From NCBI GenBank assembly GCA_026874595.1, contig CM049314.1, positions 38,175,229 to 38,239,228 on the forward strand: a DNA stretch of 64,000 bases, given 5' to 3'. The notes under the pieces were generated by a model. It was not told the DNA's origin and did not search any database. It saw nothing but the letters and a program-made list of their open reading frames with translations. The translations under genes and the position numbers were made by a program. Positions 37,917-49,833 of this stretch are shown here, in pieces. Source of the stretch: Sipunculus nudus. Its lineage: Eukaryota; Annelida; Sipuncula; Golfingiida; Sipunculidae. Within the stretch, counting starts at the first letter, position 1; every line of letters begins with the position of its first letter.

Positions 37917-40360
37917 ATTCCTGTGGATTTAAGATCGGTGATAGGGTGATGGTTTACAGTTCGGCTGGCAATGGAGAGCGTAGATATTGTATAGGAGGAA
38001 AATCTTCAAGCCCCAACCTGATTACATCCTGTTATGGATGGGCCTATGAAGGCGGGTAAGCCTCGAGCTTCAAAATATTGCTCGATTGCAATTCTTGATG
38101 CGAGATCAATGGACATAATTTTGGCGCATCTGTATCTTAACCGGTCACGTTTGGAATGATTTTTATTCTTAGAATTATAATTACAGTGGAGCGCTGTTCA
38201 TCCGAACGATTCCAGGAACAAGCTTTTTGTTCGGATAAACAAACTTCGGATAAATGGTCATGTGTAAAATGACATCATGACATCGATGCCGACAGCCCTG
38301 TATAACTACTATGAACAGAGGCACGGTGTAATAGCTTCGGTTAGTTTTCAGAGTTTACAGAAAGGAACCAGGACGGAATAATAAATAATGAATACTTGTT
38401 TATTTACCGGGTCCCCTGGTTTAGGTCACCTCCAAAGACTATCAAACGCAACATACCCGTGCCATGTTTTGTCATGTTAAGAAAGTTTTTTTTTTTAAAT
38501 TAGAATTATAATTACAGTGGAGCGCCGTTCATCCGAACGACTTCAGGGACAAGCTTTTTGATTGGATAAACAAACTTCGGATAAATGGTCATGTGTAAAA
38601 TGACATCGTGACTTCGATGTCGACAGCCCGGTATAAGTACTATGAATAGCGGCACGATGTTACAGGCTTCGGTTAGCTTTCAGAGTTAACAGAAAGGAAC
38701 AAGAACGGAATAATAAGTGATAAATACTTGTTTATTTGCATAGAATGAACAAATCAAACGTTCATTCAAGGAATTATTAGTATTATATTTTCAACTACTT
38801 TATTAAGATACGATGTCATTGAAGTACATGAACCAGTTGTTCCCTCGCCGAACCAGTGGATATCCGCCATGACAGTTCAAACGCTTCTGTACCGTCACCT
38901 AAGTGTGAACAGTTAAACTAACTTGTCATCAGACCCTTCTTGCATCGTTTGTCGTCTCTTGAAAACCTACGAGTCTTGCATCAGGCCCTTGAAGTCCCTT
39001 AGCTTGTGACGACTGTACTTGGTTTCACTTATGATTTATCTGCCAACATTGAACTCTCTGGCCAGCTGCGATTCGGTCAAGTGTTTCCAAGATGCTTGAT
39101 AAATAAAGTGCTTGTCTTCAAGGGACAGGACATGTCGCTTGAGTTTGCGAGACCCCGAATCTATCTGACATAAAACTTGAGTTATTAATCAGTTATTACT
39201 TCCAAACAGCTAGAAACGAGGAGAAACGTGCCGTCACTAAGGCCGCAATATCTGAAGGGTTGTTTGTTGTGGTCGACTTCGTTGCAAGCAATGGCAGGGT
39301 TTTAGTTACGTTGGGTTCAGTCATAAAGATACATTTTTATCATAGAATTTTCATTAATCTAGGAAGTTGCAAAATATTCCTAGAAAAAAAGAAAAAAAAT
39401 TATAATTCAAGTACTCCGAAATTTTTCCAACAGGTGCCAAATAGGCAGATAAATTGAGGGACGGATTAAGTACCTTTTATGCTTCAAATAGGACAGTTAA
39501 CTTCATTTCGAGCTTTTATCTTTGTCTTACATTCCTCATTCTTTGGGGTTTCGAGTAATTTCTGTAGGACTTTAGGGGGATTTTATTCCATCAATGCGTG
39601 CACAGTGCGCTGAGCGTGCTGTCGCTGAAAGGTTTACAGACAGATAGAAAGGATGATATGGAAGAGTTCGGAAAGCTCATGGCAGCAGGAAAGGTATTTA
39701 AAGGTTTTCATCAGCTAACGTAGTTTTATCTCGAGTATAAACAATCTTAATATATTCCTAAATAGGTGTTCAATATGTAATAAAAACACGCCATTTCAAA
39801 GATATATTTAACAAACCATTACCACACCTTTAGTTAAGTCTTCTTTCAAATGATACTTGGAAACGGTATGGGAAAAGAAGATAAACGTTTTGCTCTTAGT
39901 CAGGCTAGGACAAATTAAGACAATCATTTGTTTAAACATCACCGCTATGTGAATTATGTTTTTTTTTTGGGTGGGGGGGGGGGGGCGGAGGGGTATTACA
40001 TCTGTCCATTCACAATAAGAATGACAAAAAAGACAGTTTTATGACAAAGAAATAGGTTATTAACTAAAACAATCCCAAAATATACTTGGGTTGAAACATA
40101 TAAGACAATTATGAATGACCTCTCAATGTGTCTTTATTTCCGTTTTCCAAAGACAATAGGTCCCATCATTTCATTTATATAATACCAAAGCTGTTGTATA
40201 CATTACATATGATAACAATGGGAAACATAGGTTCTTAACAAGTTTACTTCAGATAACTGGACCATCAATAACCCACGTGAACTAAGATGAGGTAAAAGAG
40301 GTTTCTGTTGGGTTGCTAGCCGGGACGCTGAAGGGACGCAGGAAGGTGCGTTTTGTTTAG
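37917..40360 (+). pseudogene. Zinc-type alcohol dehydrogenase copy 2, heavily decayed
   Basis: Remaining exons: exon 4 at 37917-38055 (DSCGFKIGDRV...YGWAYEGG), exon 8 at 39210-39328, a rearranged exon 9 at about 39543-39693 with stops, and exon 10 at 40253-40360. Exon 4 has lost structural-zinc cysteines: copy 3 reads C-G-E-C-R-F-C, copy 2 reads N-G-E-R-R-Y-C, and the fourth Cys is gone with a 3-nt deletion. The exon 8 donor is changed from AAG|GTACAT to AAG|ATACAT. Exons 1-3 are removed by a deletion relative to copy 3, and exons 5-7 are replaced by a pogo-like fragment. Exon 10 has a stop in its first third but no TGA at the copy 1 site. Clearly non-functional. Confidence 0.88.
38183..39175 (-). 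mobile_element. Pogo/Tigger-like DNA transposon fragment with duplicated end
   Basis: A CAGTGGAGCGC terminal sequence follows TA at about 38185 and again at about 38517; the two roughly 330-bp copies are tandem and include TTCATCCGAACGA and AAACTTCGGATAAATGG. On the minus strand, 39150-38970 encodes a CENP-B-type N-terminal helix-turn-helix: KLKRHVLSLEDK, then LTESQLAREFNVGR, one stop, IISETKYSRHKLRDF. The catalytic DDE part and the right-hand end are missing. The coding direction places the transposase N-terminus at the right and the terminal repeat at the left. Confidence 0.6.
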
Positions 40361-42364
40361 AAACTGAAGAATCAATTCAGTGTGTGCCTAACATTGTATG
40401 CTCAATGTATTAACGGTCATTAGCTGGTCCAAGACTAAGTGTTTTATTCAGACTGGATATAAATGTAAGACAGGTATATGTCAGTATTAATATACTGTCA
40501 TGTTCGTATTGTGATTGCTTGATATTTTGGCGCACTGAGTGGATATAAATAGGAACCCTACAGCGTTAAATGTGCTTATTTTGACCACAAGTTTTGTTAA
40601 GTACTTCAATGATATTGAAATGGTCGATGTACACTGAATACAAGTTAGTGTGATGACAGACCAGCCTTTTATTAAGAATAGACGTTGGAGTCATAACAGA
40701 ATCCAATGGTAATCTTAAGCCTTCAGATACATGCACCTGTGCAACGAACAGAAAACAATTATAAGGCAATAATTCTAAATTGACGAACTCATGTAATTAA
40801 AATGAATCCAATAAAGCCATACTGCAAACTTCTACCTGCCTATACTTCTATCTAGTAATACTTCTATCAGCTCATTTGCTTTCTATTTCTTCTAGTCTTA
40901 CGTGTTCTTTCATCTTTTTGCTCCAAGGTATGGTGATCAAATAAAATTACGTGATTGTCATCTTGTTTTGTGACCGTGTCCCTGGATTCACGCTTAAGAC
41001 ACACCGAACCTGTTTATAGGTTAAATATGTTTACACCAGTTTTATCTGTGAATTTTAAAATAATTCATTTCTTAAGACAGTAAATTGACTTGAGTACATA
41101 GCTCGTGAATAGTTATGCGATGTAATTTATTGTCTCCGTTATATAGGCGTTATATGATAGACATAAACATAATGACAACAAAATGCCATTACATAATTAC
41201 ATAATTTCATTATCCTCCCGATTCTGACAAAAAAATCCACCCCAGCACTGTTGTTTCTCAATTAAAAATAATCAACTATACACGCGAAACGTTCCAGTGG
41301 GAATATCGATTTTCAGGTGGAACCATGTATCCGACTATCAATTTCATATTCTCCTTGCTTTTGTTCAATATAAGGCAGATCAAAATAAAGAGAGCCCATA
41401 TACAAACGTTATAATAAAGGGTAAGACATATTTCATTTTTGTTGAATATGGTTGTTCTTTCTTTTTTATCGATACGTCTGGCTATTGTTCAGCTTATTAC
41501 CTACTCTTTTAATTGACCTTAGTCTATTAAAATAGCCTGCTGTTATTGTACAGTGGTAGCACTTGAACATAAATAATACAAACTTTTCTAGACTTTTCAT
41601 TTCTTTAAATAGTAAATTGACTTAAGTTTACAGCCCGTGAATATAAATTTCGATGTAATTCAATATCTCCATCATATAGGCGTTATATGAAAGACATAAA
41701 CATAATGTCCCTTTTTTCTTTCTTTTTATCGATACGTCTGGTTATTGGTCAGCGTATTGCCTACTTTTTTTTTTATTAAAACTTGGTCTATTAAAATAAC
41801 CTGCTGTGATTGGATAGTGCAAACACTTGAACATCAATAATACAAACTTTTCTAGACTTGTTCTTGTTTTTCAGAATTTCCGCCAGGTTACCTGTTCGAT
41901 CAATATTCATAGATTTATTTGGGCATAAGTGACTGTACGTTTGTAAATATTTCTTGCTGGTTCTCCTCAATGTGCCAAGTCCACACCAAAATCAATTAAA
42001 TTCTTCACTGAGTCATTCCCGAAATGCCCGATATGCCATGCCTATCAACCGACTGTTATTCATAAATGAGTAAGAGAGCTTGTGACACTCCGTTATTATT
42101 TTGATTATGAATTAGGAGGTGATATGCTCAGTGTAAATGCTTACACTTGTCATCTGCAGGTAGGAAGACCGCGCTACTACACATGTCTATGTATTGCCTA
42201 AATTGATCATGATCTCAGCTGATTCTCCAAGGTAATGCTTACCTGCTTTATCTGTAATTTACCTTTTATATCATATAAAAAAAATATAATCGTTATCAAT
42301 TTTACATGGACTGTACAAATATTTATTGTTTCAATTTGTGGCTTCGTGATGTGTCTACTATATC

Positions 42365-42419
<55 letters not shown>

Positions 42420-42426
42420 TGTTATA
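40361..42426. repeat. 3' flank of ADH copy 2, homologous to copy 1 flank, with internal duplication
   Basis: Same material as 31189-32740. Inside it the segment beginning TCGATACGTCTGG occurs twice (about 41468 and 41730) but once in copy 1 (32252), so a local duplication of about 260 bp happened after the blocks separated. (TA)n occupies 42367-42416 at the edge of the LTR element. Confidence 0.75.
42367..42416. repeat. (TA)n microsatellite abutting the 5' LTR
   Basis: About 25 TA repeats immediately before the 5' LTR; a short (AT)n also follows the 3' LTR at 55087-55100, consistent with insertion into a TA tract. Confidence 0.85.
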
Positions 42427-43247
42427 GGTTCCCCTTTTATTGTATGCAGCGGTCTTACAGATGATTGTTTATTGTGCACACGGATGTTCCATGTGTTGTT
42501 GGCATTTCGTTTGTGTGCCATGCATAGCTCGTGTTGTAGCGGCCTCCCCTGGCCGGATGTTGCAGGCTTGGTTTAATCCGCATTGGTTGAACCCTAGATA
42601 CACAGCGTTCTTTGTTCTAGTATGTTCTGTGAACGTGTGTACTGTGTTGGATTCTTTAGATTGTTCGTAAAAGGGAGGGTTCTCGGCTGGAGGTGAGAAG
42701 TTATAAATAGGGGGCTGTGATTTTGGAGCCGGGATAAAGGTGAGAGAATATTCAAGCGGTAACAGAGCGTGTATGTCAGTTTGTGGGACCTATTCCGATA
42801 AGTGCGGCAATTATAGATTTTCTTCTGGATTTGTGACGAACTTATTTGGTCTTCATTTTACTTTCGGGAATGTTACAAAAGCTTTACACTAAACTGCTAT
42901 TCTCCTAGAGAATTTGTGTGAACTGTTCGCCCGGCTTATACATTTTAAAGGACTTATCGCTTTGACAGTGGTGGTATTGAGGTACTGTGCACTTTGTTTA
43001 TTTTACTGTGTGATTGTATTGATTTGTTGTCATACTGCTGTTATTCTGTGTTACTGTATTGATTTAGGGTATCATAATGTTAGGGTTGTTATTAGTTATT
43101 TGTTAACAAAAAAACACTGACTTCTTTATTCATTCCCCTAGATATTTCACGCTGCCTAGTGTTACAGAATCTGATTTTTTTTTATTTCCTTGACAAAATT
43201 TATGTTCATAACGCATACTTGATCTGTTGATATTAGGTTCAGTAACA
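42427..43247 (+). repeat. 5' LTR
   Basis: Same sequence as 54246-55086 apart from substitutions and small indels (for example the shared GCAGCGGTCTTACAGATGAT). The 5' end is mutated (GGTTCCCC against TGTGCCCC), the 3' end is ...GTAACA. The internal region starts right after. Confidence 0.85.
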
Positions 43248-43253
43248 TAAAAT

Positions 43254-43271
43254 TGTGGGCTCGTCCGGGAG
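43254..43271 (+). promoter_or_regulatory. Primer binding site, tRNA-Pro type
   Basis: TGTGGGCTCGTCCGGGAG lies six bases past the LTR and differs at only two positions from the classic tRNA-Pro site TGGGGGCTCGTCCGGGAT known from murine gammaretroviruses. Confidence 0.7.
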
Positions 43272-43417
43272 GCTTAATAGTTTTGAAAATTTATTTGGCC
43301 TTGACCTGGACACATTGTTTTATCATACATTGTTTACAAGATTACATATTGTTTCCAATACATTGTTTACAGGATTTATCTCAGTAGTTTTTTTGGTTAT
43401 TGTTTTAACATCTTAAC

Positions 43418-43745
43418 ATGGCATATTTCAAACCTGAGACATTTGTAGACGATCCCGACCCTGATCAACTTGAACAGTTGACAAAGGATGAGTTGTTGCG
43501 TTTGGGACAACACTTAGGGCTAAGTGTGAAAAAAAGCTTTGACAAAGCCTGATATCATTGCTAATATCATGCAAGATCTAGTTAGCAAAGGTTTAATTGA
43601 AGAGAGTGAAGTTGAAACATAAAACAAATGACAGCCTTGCTATGCATTTGGAATTAAAAAAGTTAGAAATGCAACATGAGCTAGCATTAAAACAGTTAGA
43701 GAGGGAAGAACATGAAAGGTTAAAACAGATGGCGCTACATGAGTA
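43418..43745 (+). pseudogene. gag: gag, N-terminal part
   Basis: ATG at 43418 opens a frame with ETFVDDPDPDQLEQLTKDEL and a Leu-rich stretch, typical of the gag N-terminus of this retroelement type. The frame shifts at an A-run (43529-43535), continues as KPDIIANIMQDLVSKGLIEE, then stops near 43619. A Glu/Lys-rich coiled-coil segment (LELKKLEMQHELALKQLERE) follows up to the insertion point of the non-LTR element (43729). Confidence 0.7.
43715..43729. repeat. Target-site duplication, left copy
   Basis: AAAGGTTAAAACAGA, identical to 49819-49833. Brackets the nested non-LTR element. Confidence 0.8.
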
Positions 43746-44009
43746 GGACGGAGGTAAGATCGGCTCCACTGTTATTTGACAATTTATATATGTTACACCT
43801 AAAACACTAACTTGAAATTTACACATATGCAGCATAAACTACTGTAAAACAAATCTGAAGCAGTTTTAAAACAAAATTTTAGAAAACAATTGAAAAATAA
43901 CTGTTCAAACATTATACACTTGTGTTCAATAGAATCGCTCATAACACAATTCACGTACCTGCGCACAGCACCAAATAACCCCTATAGAACCAGTGTGTAC
44001 ACAATAGCA

Positions 44010-45019
44010 ATGGCAGAGAAAAAGAATGGGGTTAGCTCCACGGACGCACAATCAAAGTCTGGGACAAAGGACTACATGAAATCTGACACAAACTACACGC
44101 CATGGGCGGAAGATCAAGGTAACAAAAGGCTTATGAGTAACAATTCCCCAAACACTTCGTTACCCCTTGCAAAAAAGCAAAATATACAGGACAGTGAACC
44201 AAAAAGTAACGAAGATTCTGAAGACTGTCCTCTGGCGCAGCTAAATCAGTCTTCAAAAGAAATAGTGTATACACCCCCCCCCCCCAAAAAAAGGCTTGGG
44301 CGAAAAAAAGAAACATTTGAGTGACTATTCTCAGCAGCCCTTTAAAACCGGTCCCTTGCAGCAGGCATTAAAATCAATGATAGACGCGGCTGTCACAGAA
44401 AAAAAACCCAAAAATATTTGAAAATCGAGTGGCTGTTCTAGAAGGCAAGTTTACTCACTTAATTCAGTGATAGAAAATTTGGAAGAACAACTGGACCATC
44501 AACAACAGTATTCCCGCCGAACATCACTAAGAATTACCAATGATTGGACAGAAAATAGCGAGGAAAATACAGATAATTTGGTTATTGACCTGGCTTAAAA
44601 ACACCTGGACTGCGATATCAGTGTTACGGACATTGATCGTTCTCACAGAGTCGGCAAAAGAACTCGCACTGGTAGATCGCGTCCCATACTGGTTAAATTC
44701 ACCTCATACCGCGCCAAAGCAAAAATGTACCATGCAAGAAATCGATTGAAACTGGCTGGAAATGATACTAGGAATATTCACATCAACGAAGATCTGACAA
44801 ATACTAGACAAAACATGTACAAATAGGCTCGAGATCTCAAGAAGGAAAATCTTATCACAGACTGCTGGAACGAAAGATGGCAATATTGCCATTCGCGACT
44901 TCCAGACAAAAGTACACACTTTCTCCACCCCTAGAGACCTGGAAGCATGGGTAAACATCCTCAAGGCTAACACCCCTGCTCAGTTTTCGCAAATCACGTC
45001 AACGCCTCAGCATTCTTAG
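44010..45019 (+). pseudogene. Non-LTR ORF1 (RNA-binding, coiled-coil type)
   Basis: Starts MAEKKNG with a low-complexity, hydrophilic N-terminal part including a proline/lysine stretch (PPPPKKRLGRKK) at a C-run. After frameshifts near 44324-44440 the central part shows an EQLDHQQQYSRR segment and SLRI, followed by DIDRSHRVGK and FTSYRAKAKMYHAR, then HINEDLTNTRQNMYK. This is the conserved core of L1/Tx1-like ORF1 proteins that bind element RNA. The end reads FSTPRDLEAWVNILKAN to a stop at 45017-45019. At least three frame changes. Confidence 0.75.
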
Positions 45020-45553
45020 AAAAACAAAATAATATATAAAAACAGATGTAACATGGAAAACTGAATACGAATTGAAACATAACAGTGGAGAGCAAATCAA
45101 ACCAATCAAACCACTCTATTTGAGCCCACACCGAATCAAATAAAAGCATCTTTCCTTAAATATTAACGCTTTTATATACTTGTCATTTCCGAACCTTACT
45201 CTTCGTTTGATTTATCTATACACAAGTTTGACCCTTTAATATGATTCATTGCCATAACCCACGGATCAAGAACCGAAAACCAAAACTGTTTCGCCAGAGA
45301 CTCGAAACATTTACTTCATGTATCAGATTCAAAAGAAAATCCACTCTTGTTGCGCCTGGGCGGCTACACACAAGCATACTACTCTTCTTGTACACACCTA
45401 ATGAAAGTGTTAGTCGGATTTCAAAGCTTATTTGTATAAAATATTGTCCCGCATGAACTGGTACCCTCATTTGGTCATTGTTATATTGTTAAGAACTAAT
45501 ATCGAGGTAGAACTACTACTTTTCTGTTTTCGATCTCTTTCCAGTGAACATAA

Positions 45554-46290
45554 TTGACATTTAATATCAAACTACACAGTATTAATGTAAGAGGGCTACA
45601 AAACCAGTTCAAAAGAAGGATGGTATTTTATCTTTTAAAACCACATAAACAAAATATAATTTTCTGCAGGAAACGCATAGTGCGCCCGAAAATGAAACGT
45701 TGTGGGCTAGAGAATGGGATTCAGATATTTTTTTTGCACATGGCACCAAATCCAGCAGAGGAGTAGCTATTTTGTTACCGACTGGCCTAAACTACTCAAA
45801 ATTAGAATTCCCATGATGAAGAGGGGAGGATTTTAGTGGTGAAAACAAAAATTGAAGATTCAACATTTCTCCTTGTTAATGTATATTTTCCAACAAAAGA
45901 TAAAGTTCAGCATCAAATAGATTGGTTAAAAAGTTAGAACACATCTTACTAAATAGTGATGAAGAAAACAATAATCGGAGGTGACTTTAACATAACTCCT
46001 AATACAGATATAGACTAAACTTGGGGACGATCAGAAAAAAATAGGTCAAACAGCTAAATATCTTAATCAATTGATGGAAGAATATGGATTAAGCGATAGT
46101 TGGAGGATCTTCAATTAAACTAAACGAGCGCATACACGAATACAAAAAAATCCTCCTGTACTTTCAAGAATTGATCTCTGGTTGACAACACATTCACTTC
46201 TTACCTTTGTGAAAACAGCTGACATAAAACCATTTACTCTCTCAGATCACAGTCATATTACATTATCTCTTTGTGGAAAGATGTATAGCA
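45554..46290 (+). pseudogene. Non-LTR ORF2, endonuclease domain
   Basis: AP-endonuclease-like motifs in order: SINVRGLQNQFKRR near 45580, a frameshifted CQETHS-type block near 45665-45680, NVYFP near 45880, GGDFNITPN near 45978-46005, RIDLW near 46168-46182 and LSDHSHITLSL near 46240-46270. These correspond to the metal-binding and catalytic blocks of the target-nicking domain. Several stops and shifts. Confidence 0.75.
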
Positions 46291-49265
46291 AACAAGGTCC
46301 TAGTTACTGGAAATTCAATAATGAACTTCTGCGTGATGATGAATATGTAAATTTGACTAAAGAATTTATAAAGGAACTGAAAGAAAAATACAAAGGATAC
46401 GAAAATATGAATATAATTTGGGACACGGTCAAATGTGAAATACGGGGTCATACAATAAAATACTCAAAACAAAAAAGCAAAGCAAAAAAAAAAAAAAGCG
46501 CTAGAACTGAAATTGAATACACAGATAAGTAACCTTACTGCACTTATGGCTGCAAACCCAAAAGATCTAACTGTATATAGTGAGCTGGAACACGTAAAAT
46601 TAAGATTAAATGAAATATATCACACACAAAGGGAGCCATTTTGCGTACGCGATTAAAATGGAACGAAGAAGGGGAAGGAGTACAAAATATTTTCTATCTC
46701 TAGAAAAGAGGAATTATCCAAATAAATTCATTTCAAAATTAATGAAACAGGGTAAAGAAATTTATGGTAAAGAAGAAATTTTAAATGAATGTAGCAACGA
46801 TTTCCGGTCGCTATACACAGACGCAAGTGATCACATATGTACAAATGGCGAATGTACTTATTATGATTCAGAAACTGTTCCAAAACTCAGTAAGTTAGAA
46901 AAAGAATTGCTCGAAAAAACGTTATCAAAAGAGGAATGCTTCAAAGCATTAAAAGATTTTAAGGAGGGAAAAAGCCCAGGGTTAGATGGATACACGGCAG
47001 AGTTTTATAAATATTTCTGGACGGTTTTGGGAGATTTATTTTATAATTCTGTCAACTATTCTTATACAGGATAAATTTAGGCAGGACAGGACTAATTTAA
47101 AGAACTGGCGACCCATATCATTATTGCCTGTGGATTATAAAATTATTTCAAAAGCTATTTCTAATCGTATTAAACCTTTTTTTAAAGTCTTGATACATAC
47201 TGATCAAACTGGTTTTGTCCCAGGAAGATTTATCGGTGAAAATCTACGGAAAATCCAGGATGTCCGTAATCTAACAAAATTGAATAAACTATCCAATATT
47301 TTGCTTCTTATAGATTTTGAAACCGCATTCGACACATTAAATTGGTCCTTTATTTTCAAAACACTAGAAACCTTTGACTTTCCAACAAATCTCATAAAAT
47401 GGATTAAAATATTATAAAGTGAAATAAGCAGCTGTGTACAGAACAATGGATACTTGTCGCCCAGGTTTACAATCGAACGCGGGGTTCGTCAAGGTTACCC
47501 ATTCTCTTCCATTCTTTTCGTATTATGTGCAGAAATAATGGCGATAAAAATTCGGGAGAACAAACACATTAAAGGGATAACGATTAAAAATACAGAAATC
47601 AAAATAGCTCAGCTGGCTGACGACACAACATGTTTCGTAGCAGATGAAACATCTGCTAAAAATCTGTTAGACTTATTGAAAACATTGCAATTTCATTCTG
47701 GTTTTAAAATCAATCTAAACAAAACGGAGGCTCGGTGGGTAGGATGTAGAGCTGGTAAGGAAGACGGAGACTTGCCAGTAAGATGGACTACGGGACCTTT
47801 CAAAACCCTTGGTATAACATTCTATGAAAATGAGACACAAACTGCAATTTTTAATTTCAAAAAGAAAATGGGCAATATGAAAACGTCGCCTGATTCATGG
47901 GCTAAACGTAAGCTTACATTACCAGGACGTGTTGAAATAATTAAAACCTTAGGACTCTCAAAATTAGTTTACCGTATGTCTAATTTTCACATTCCAGCAC
48001 ATCTTTTGAAGGAAGCACAATTTCTAATAAATGATTTTCTATGGCAAGGAAAAAAACACCTAAAATTAAACATTCGGTCATGATAAACGACACAGAGAAA
48101 GGAGGATTACAAATGCCTGACATAGAGACACAAGATAAAGCAATGAAACTAACATGGATCGACAATATACTATCTTACACATCGAAACTTAATGAATTAA
48201 TCGAGTCATACTTTTGTGAAAATAGCTTAACCATGATAGACATTCTAAAAAGTCTATGCTTCATAGATTTGCCTGCTCAACTTCCTGATTTCTACAAAGA
48301 TATTATTAATAATCTGCGAGATGTTAAACTAACACTTGTACCAAATGACTATGAGGAAATTGCTTCCGAGTTTATATGGTGTAATAATCTTATAAATATC
48401 GAAAACTAATCACTCTATTACAATACATGGTACAAAAAGGGAATCAGAACAATTAGAGGCGAATTTCGCTCTGTGAGAGAATTTGTTGAAAATTTAATAT
48501 AAGAACTTATTTTATAGAATACTATGGTCTGATCAAGAGCATCCCAAATGAATGGAAAGCTAAACTTAAAAATAACAAAAATAACAAAAATACTGATCAT
48601 GAAACCTGGGAGAAAAATACGAACAATGTAAGCATGACAAAATACAGATGTAGAGACTACTATGAAAAGTTAATACAAAAGAAAATAGAAGAACCAACAT
48701 CCCTACTTCAATGGAACCATGAATATGAACTTTCACTGACAGAGTTTTATGACAACATATATGAATCGGTTAAAAAATGTAATTCTATAAGATTGAAAGA
48801 CTTTCAATTTAGATTTATACACAGGATTATACCATGTAGATCCAAATTATATAAGACGAAGATTGTTACTGATAATATATGTGAATTTTGTGGCTTTCAA
48901 GAGGAAACATTGGAACATAAATTTATAAATTGCGTCCGAATACAACTATTCTTGGACCATATAATAACATTTTTTAAACAAAATCTGTCAGAAGCAACGT
49001 TAACATTAACAAAGAGAGCTATGTTATTGGGGATAGACATGGAAACCTTATCACATGATGTCGTTACTTACATTGTCATGTTAGCAAAATACTATATTCA
49101 CTTACAAAAATGTAACAATGAGGAACCTGTGTTTAAGTTGTTTCTGCAGTGATAAATGAATTGGATATAGAAAAAATGCTCCTGAGGACGCGGGGGAAAG
49201 AAACGGTTTACGATAATAAATGGGCAAAAATTAATGAGAATATAAAAAAAAATCTTTTAAAGTAG
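46291..49265 (+). pseudogene. Non-LTR ORF2, reverse transcriptase and C-terminal zinc finger
   Basis: Catalyses target-primed reverse transcription in active relatives. Seen here: KSPGLDGYTAEFYK near 46970, NWRPISLLPVDYKI near 47104, the first catalytic block LLIDFETAFDTLNW near 47305, GVRQGYPFSSILF near 47480, and the catalytic LADDTTCFV near 47610. FKTLGITFY and KRKLTLPGR follow. The tail ends with a CEFCGFQEETLEHKFINC zinc finger (C-x2-C-x11-H-x4-C) at 48880-48935. Frames change near 47070, 47420, 48050, 48410 and 49145. The last frame ends at TAG 49263-49265. Confidence 0.82.
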
Positions 49266-49439
49266 GACCCTATAGCCCCCCATAAATCTATTAATCTATT
49301 AATAAAATACATTAATAAAAGAATTTTTATTGATATAATTACAGTCTTCTTGACACGGATACCTATTTTAGGTTATCAATAATGAAATGTACCATAACCT
49401 GGTAACCAGAAATAATAATGTGAATTTAGTGAGATGCAT

Positions 49440-49790
49440 ACATATTAGCGTACATATATGTGTATGTTTCTGAATATGCATGTTTATATTTGTATAAGTT
49501 AATAAGTGAGAATATGAGTATGTATATGTGTATATCTTTATGTATATATATATAAATCTATATTTTAGCAGTATTTAAAGGTTTCGATCCATTTTCGTAC
49601 ATAATATGGGTAAAATCAAGAGTTCATATTAGCACGTGTGCATAATTATGTATATGTGTATGAGTATATGCATGTGTATGTGTGTATGTATGTATACATA
49701 GGTATACGTATGTATGTATATGTATATATATATACATATATCTATATATATATATATATGTTTATGTTTATGTGGATATATTTGTACATG
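49440..49790. repeat. TG/TA-rich simple-repeat 3' region of the non-LTR element
   Basis: Runs of TATG, TGTA and TATATA in the 3' UTR ahead of the right target-site duplication. Overlapping IYIYIY-type frames are artefacts of it. Confidence 0.75.
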
Positions 49791-49818
49791 TCAATCTTCA
49801 ACAATTGACAAAAACAAA

Positions 49819-49833
49819 AAAGGTTAAAACAGA
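49819..49833. repeat. Target-site duplication, right copy
   Basis: AAAGGTTAAAACAGA, identical to 43715-43729; gag coding sequence resumes immediately. Confidence 0.8.

Larger units (their letters stand above)
43730..49818 (+). mobile_element. L1/Tx1-like non-LTR retrotransposon nested in gag
   Basis: About 6.1 kb between identical 15-bp target-site duplications, with 5' UTR (43730-44009), ORF1 (44010-45019), ORF2 with apurinic-type endonuclease, reverse transcriptase and C-terminal zinc finger (45554-49265) and a 3' UTR rich in TG/TA repeats. It appears near full length. Both ORFs carry frameshifts and stops, so it is inactive, yet order and motifs are easy to follow. Confidence 0.85.
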
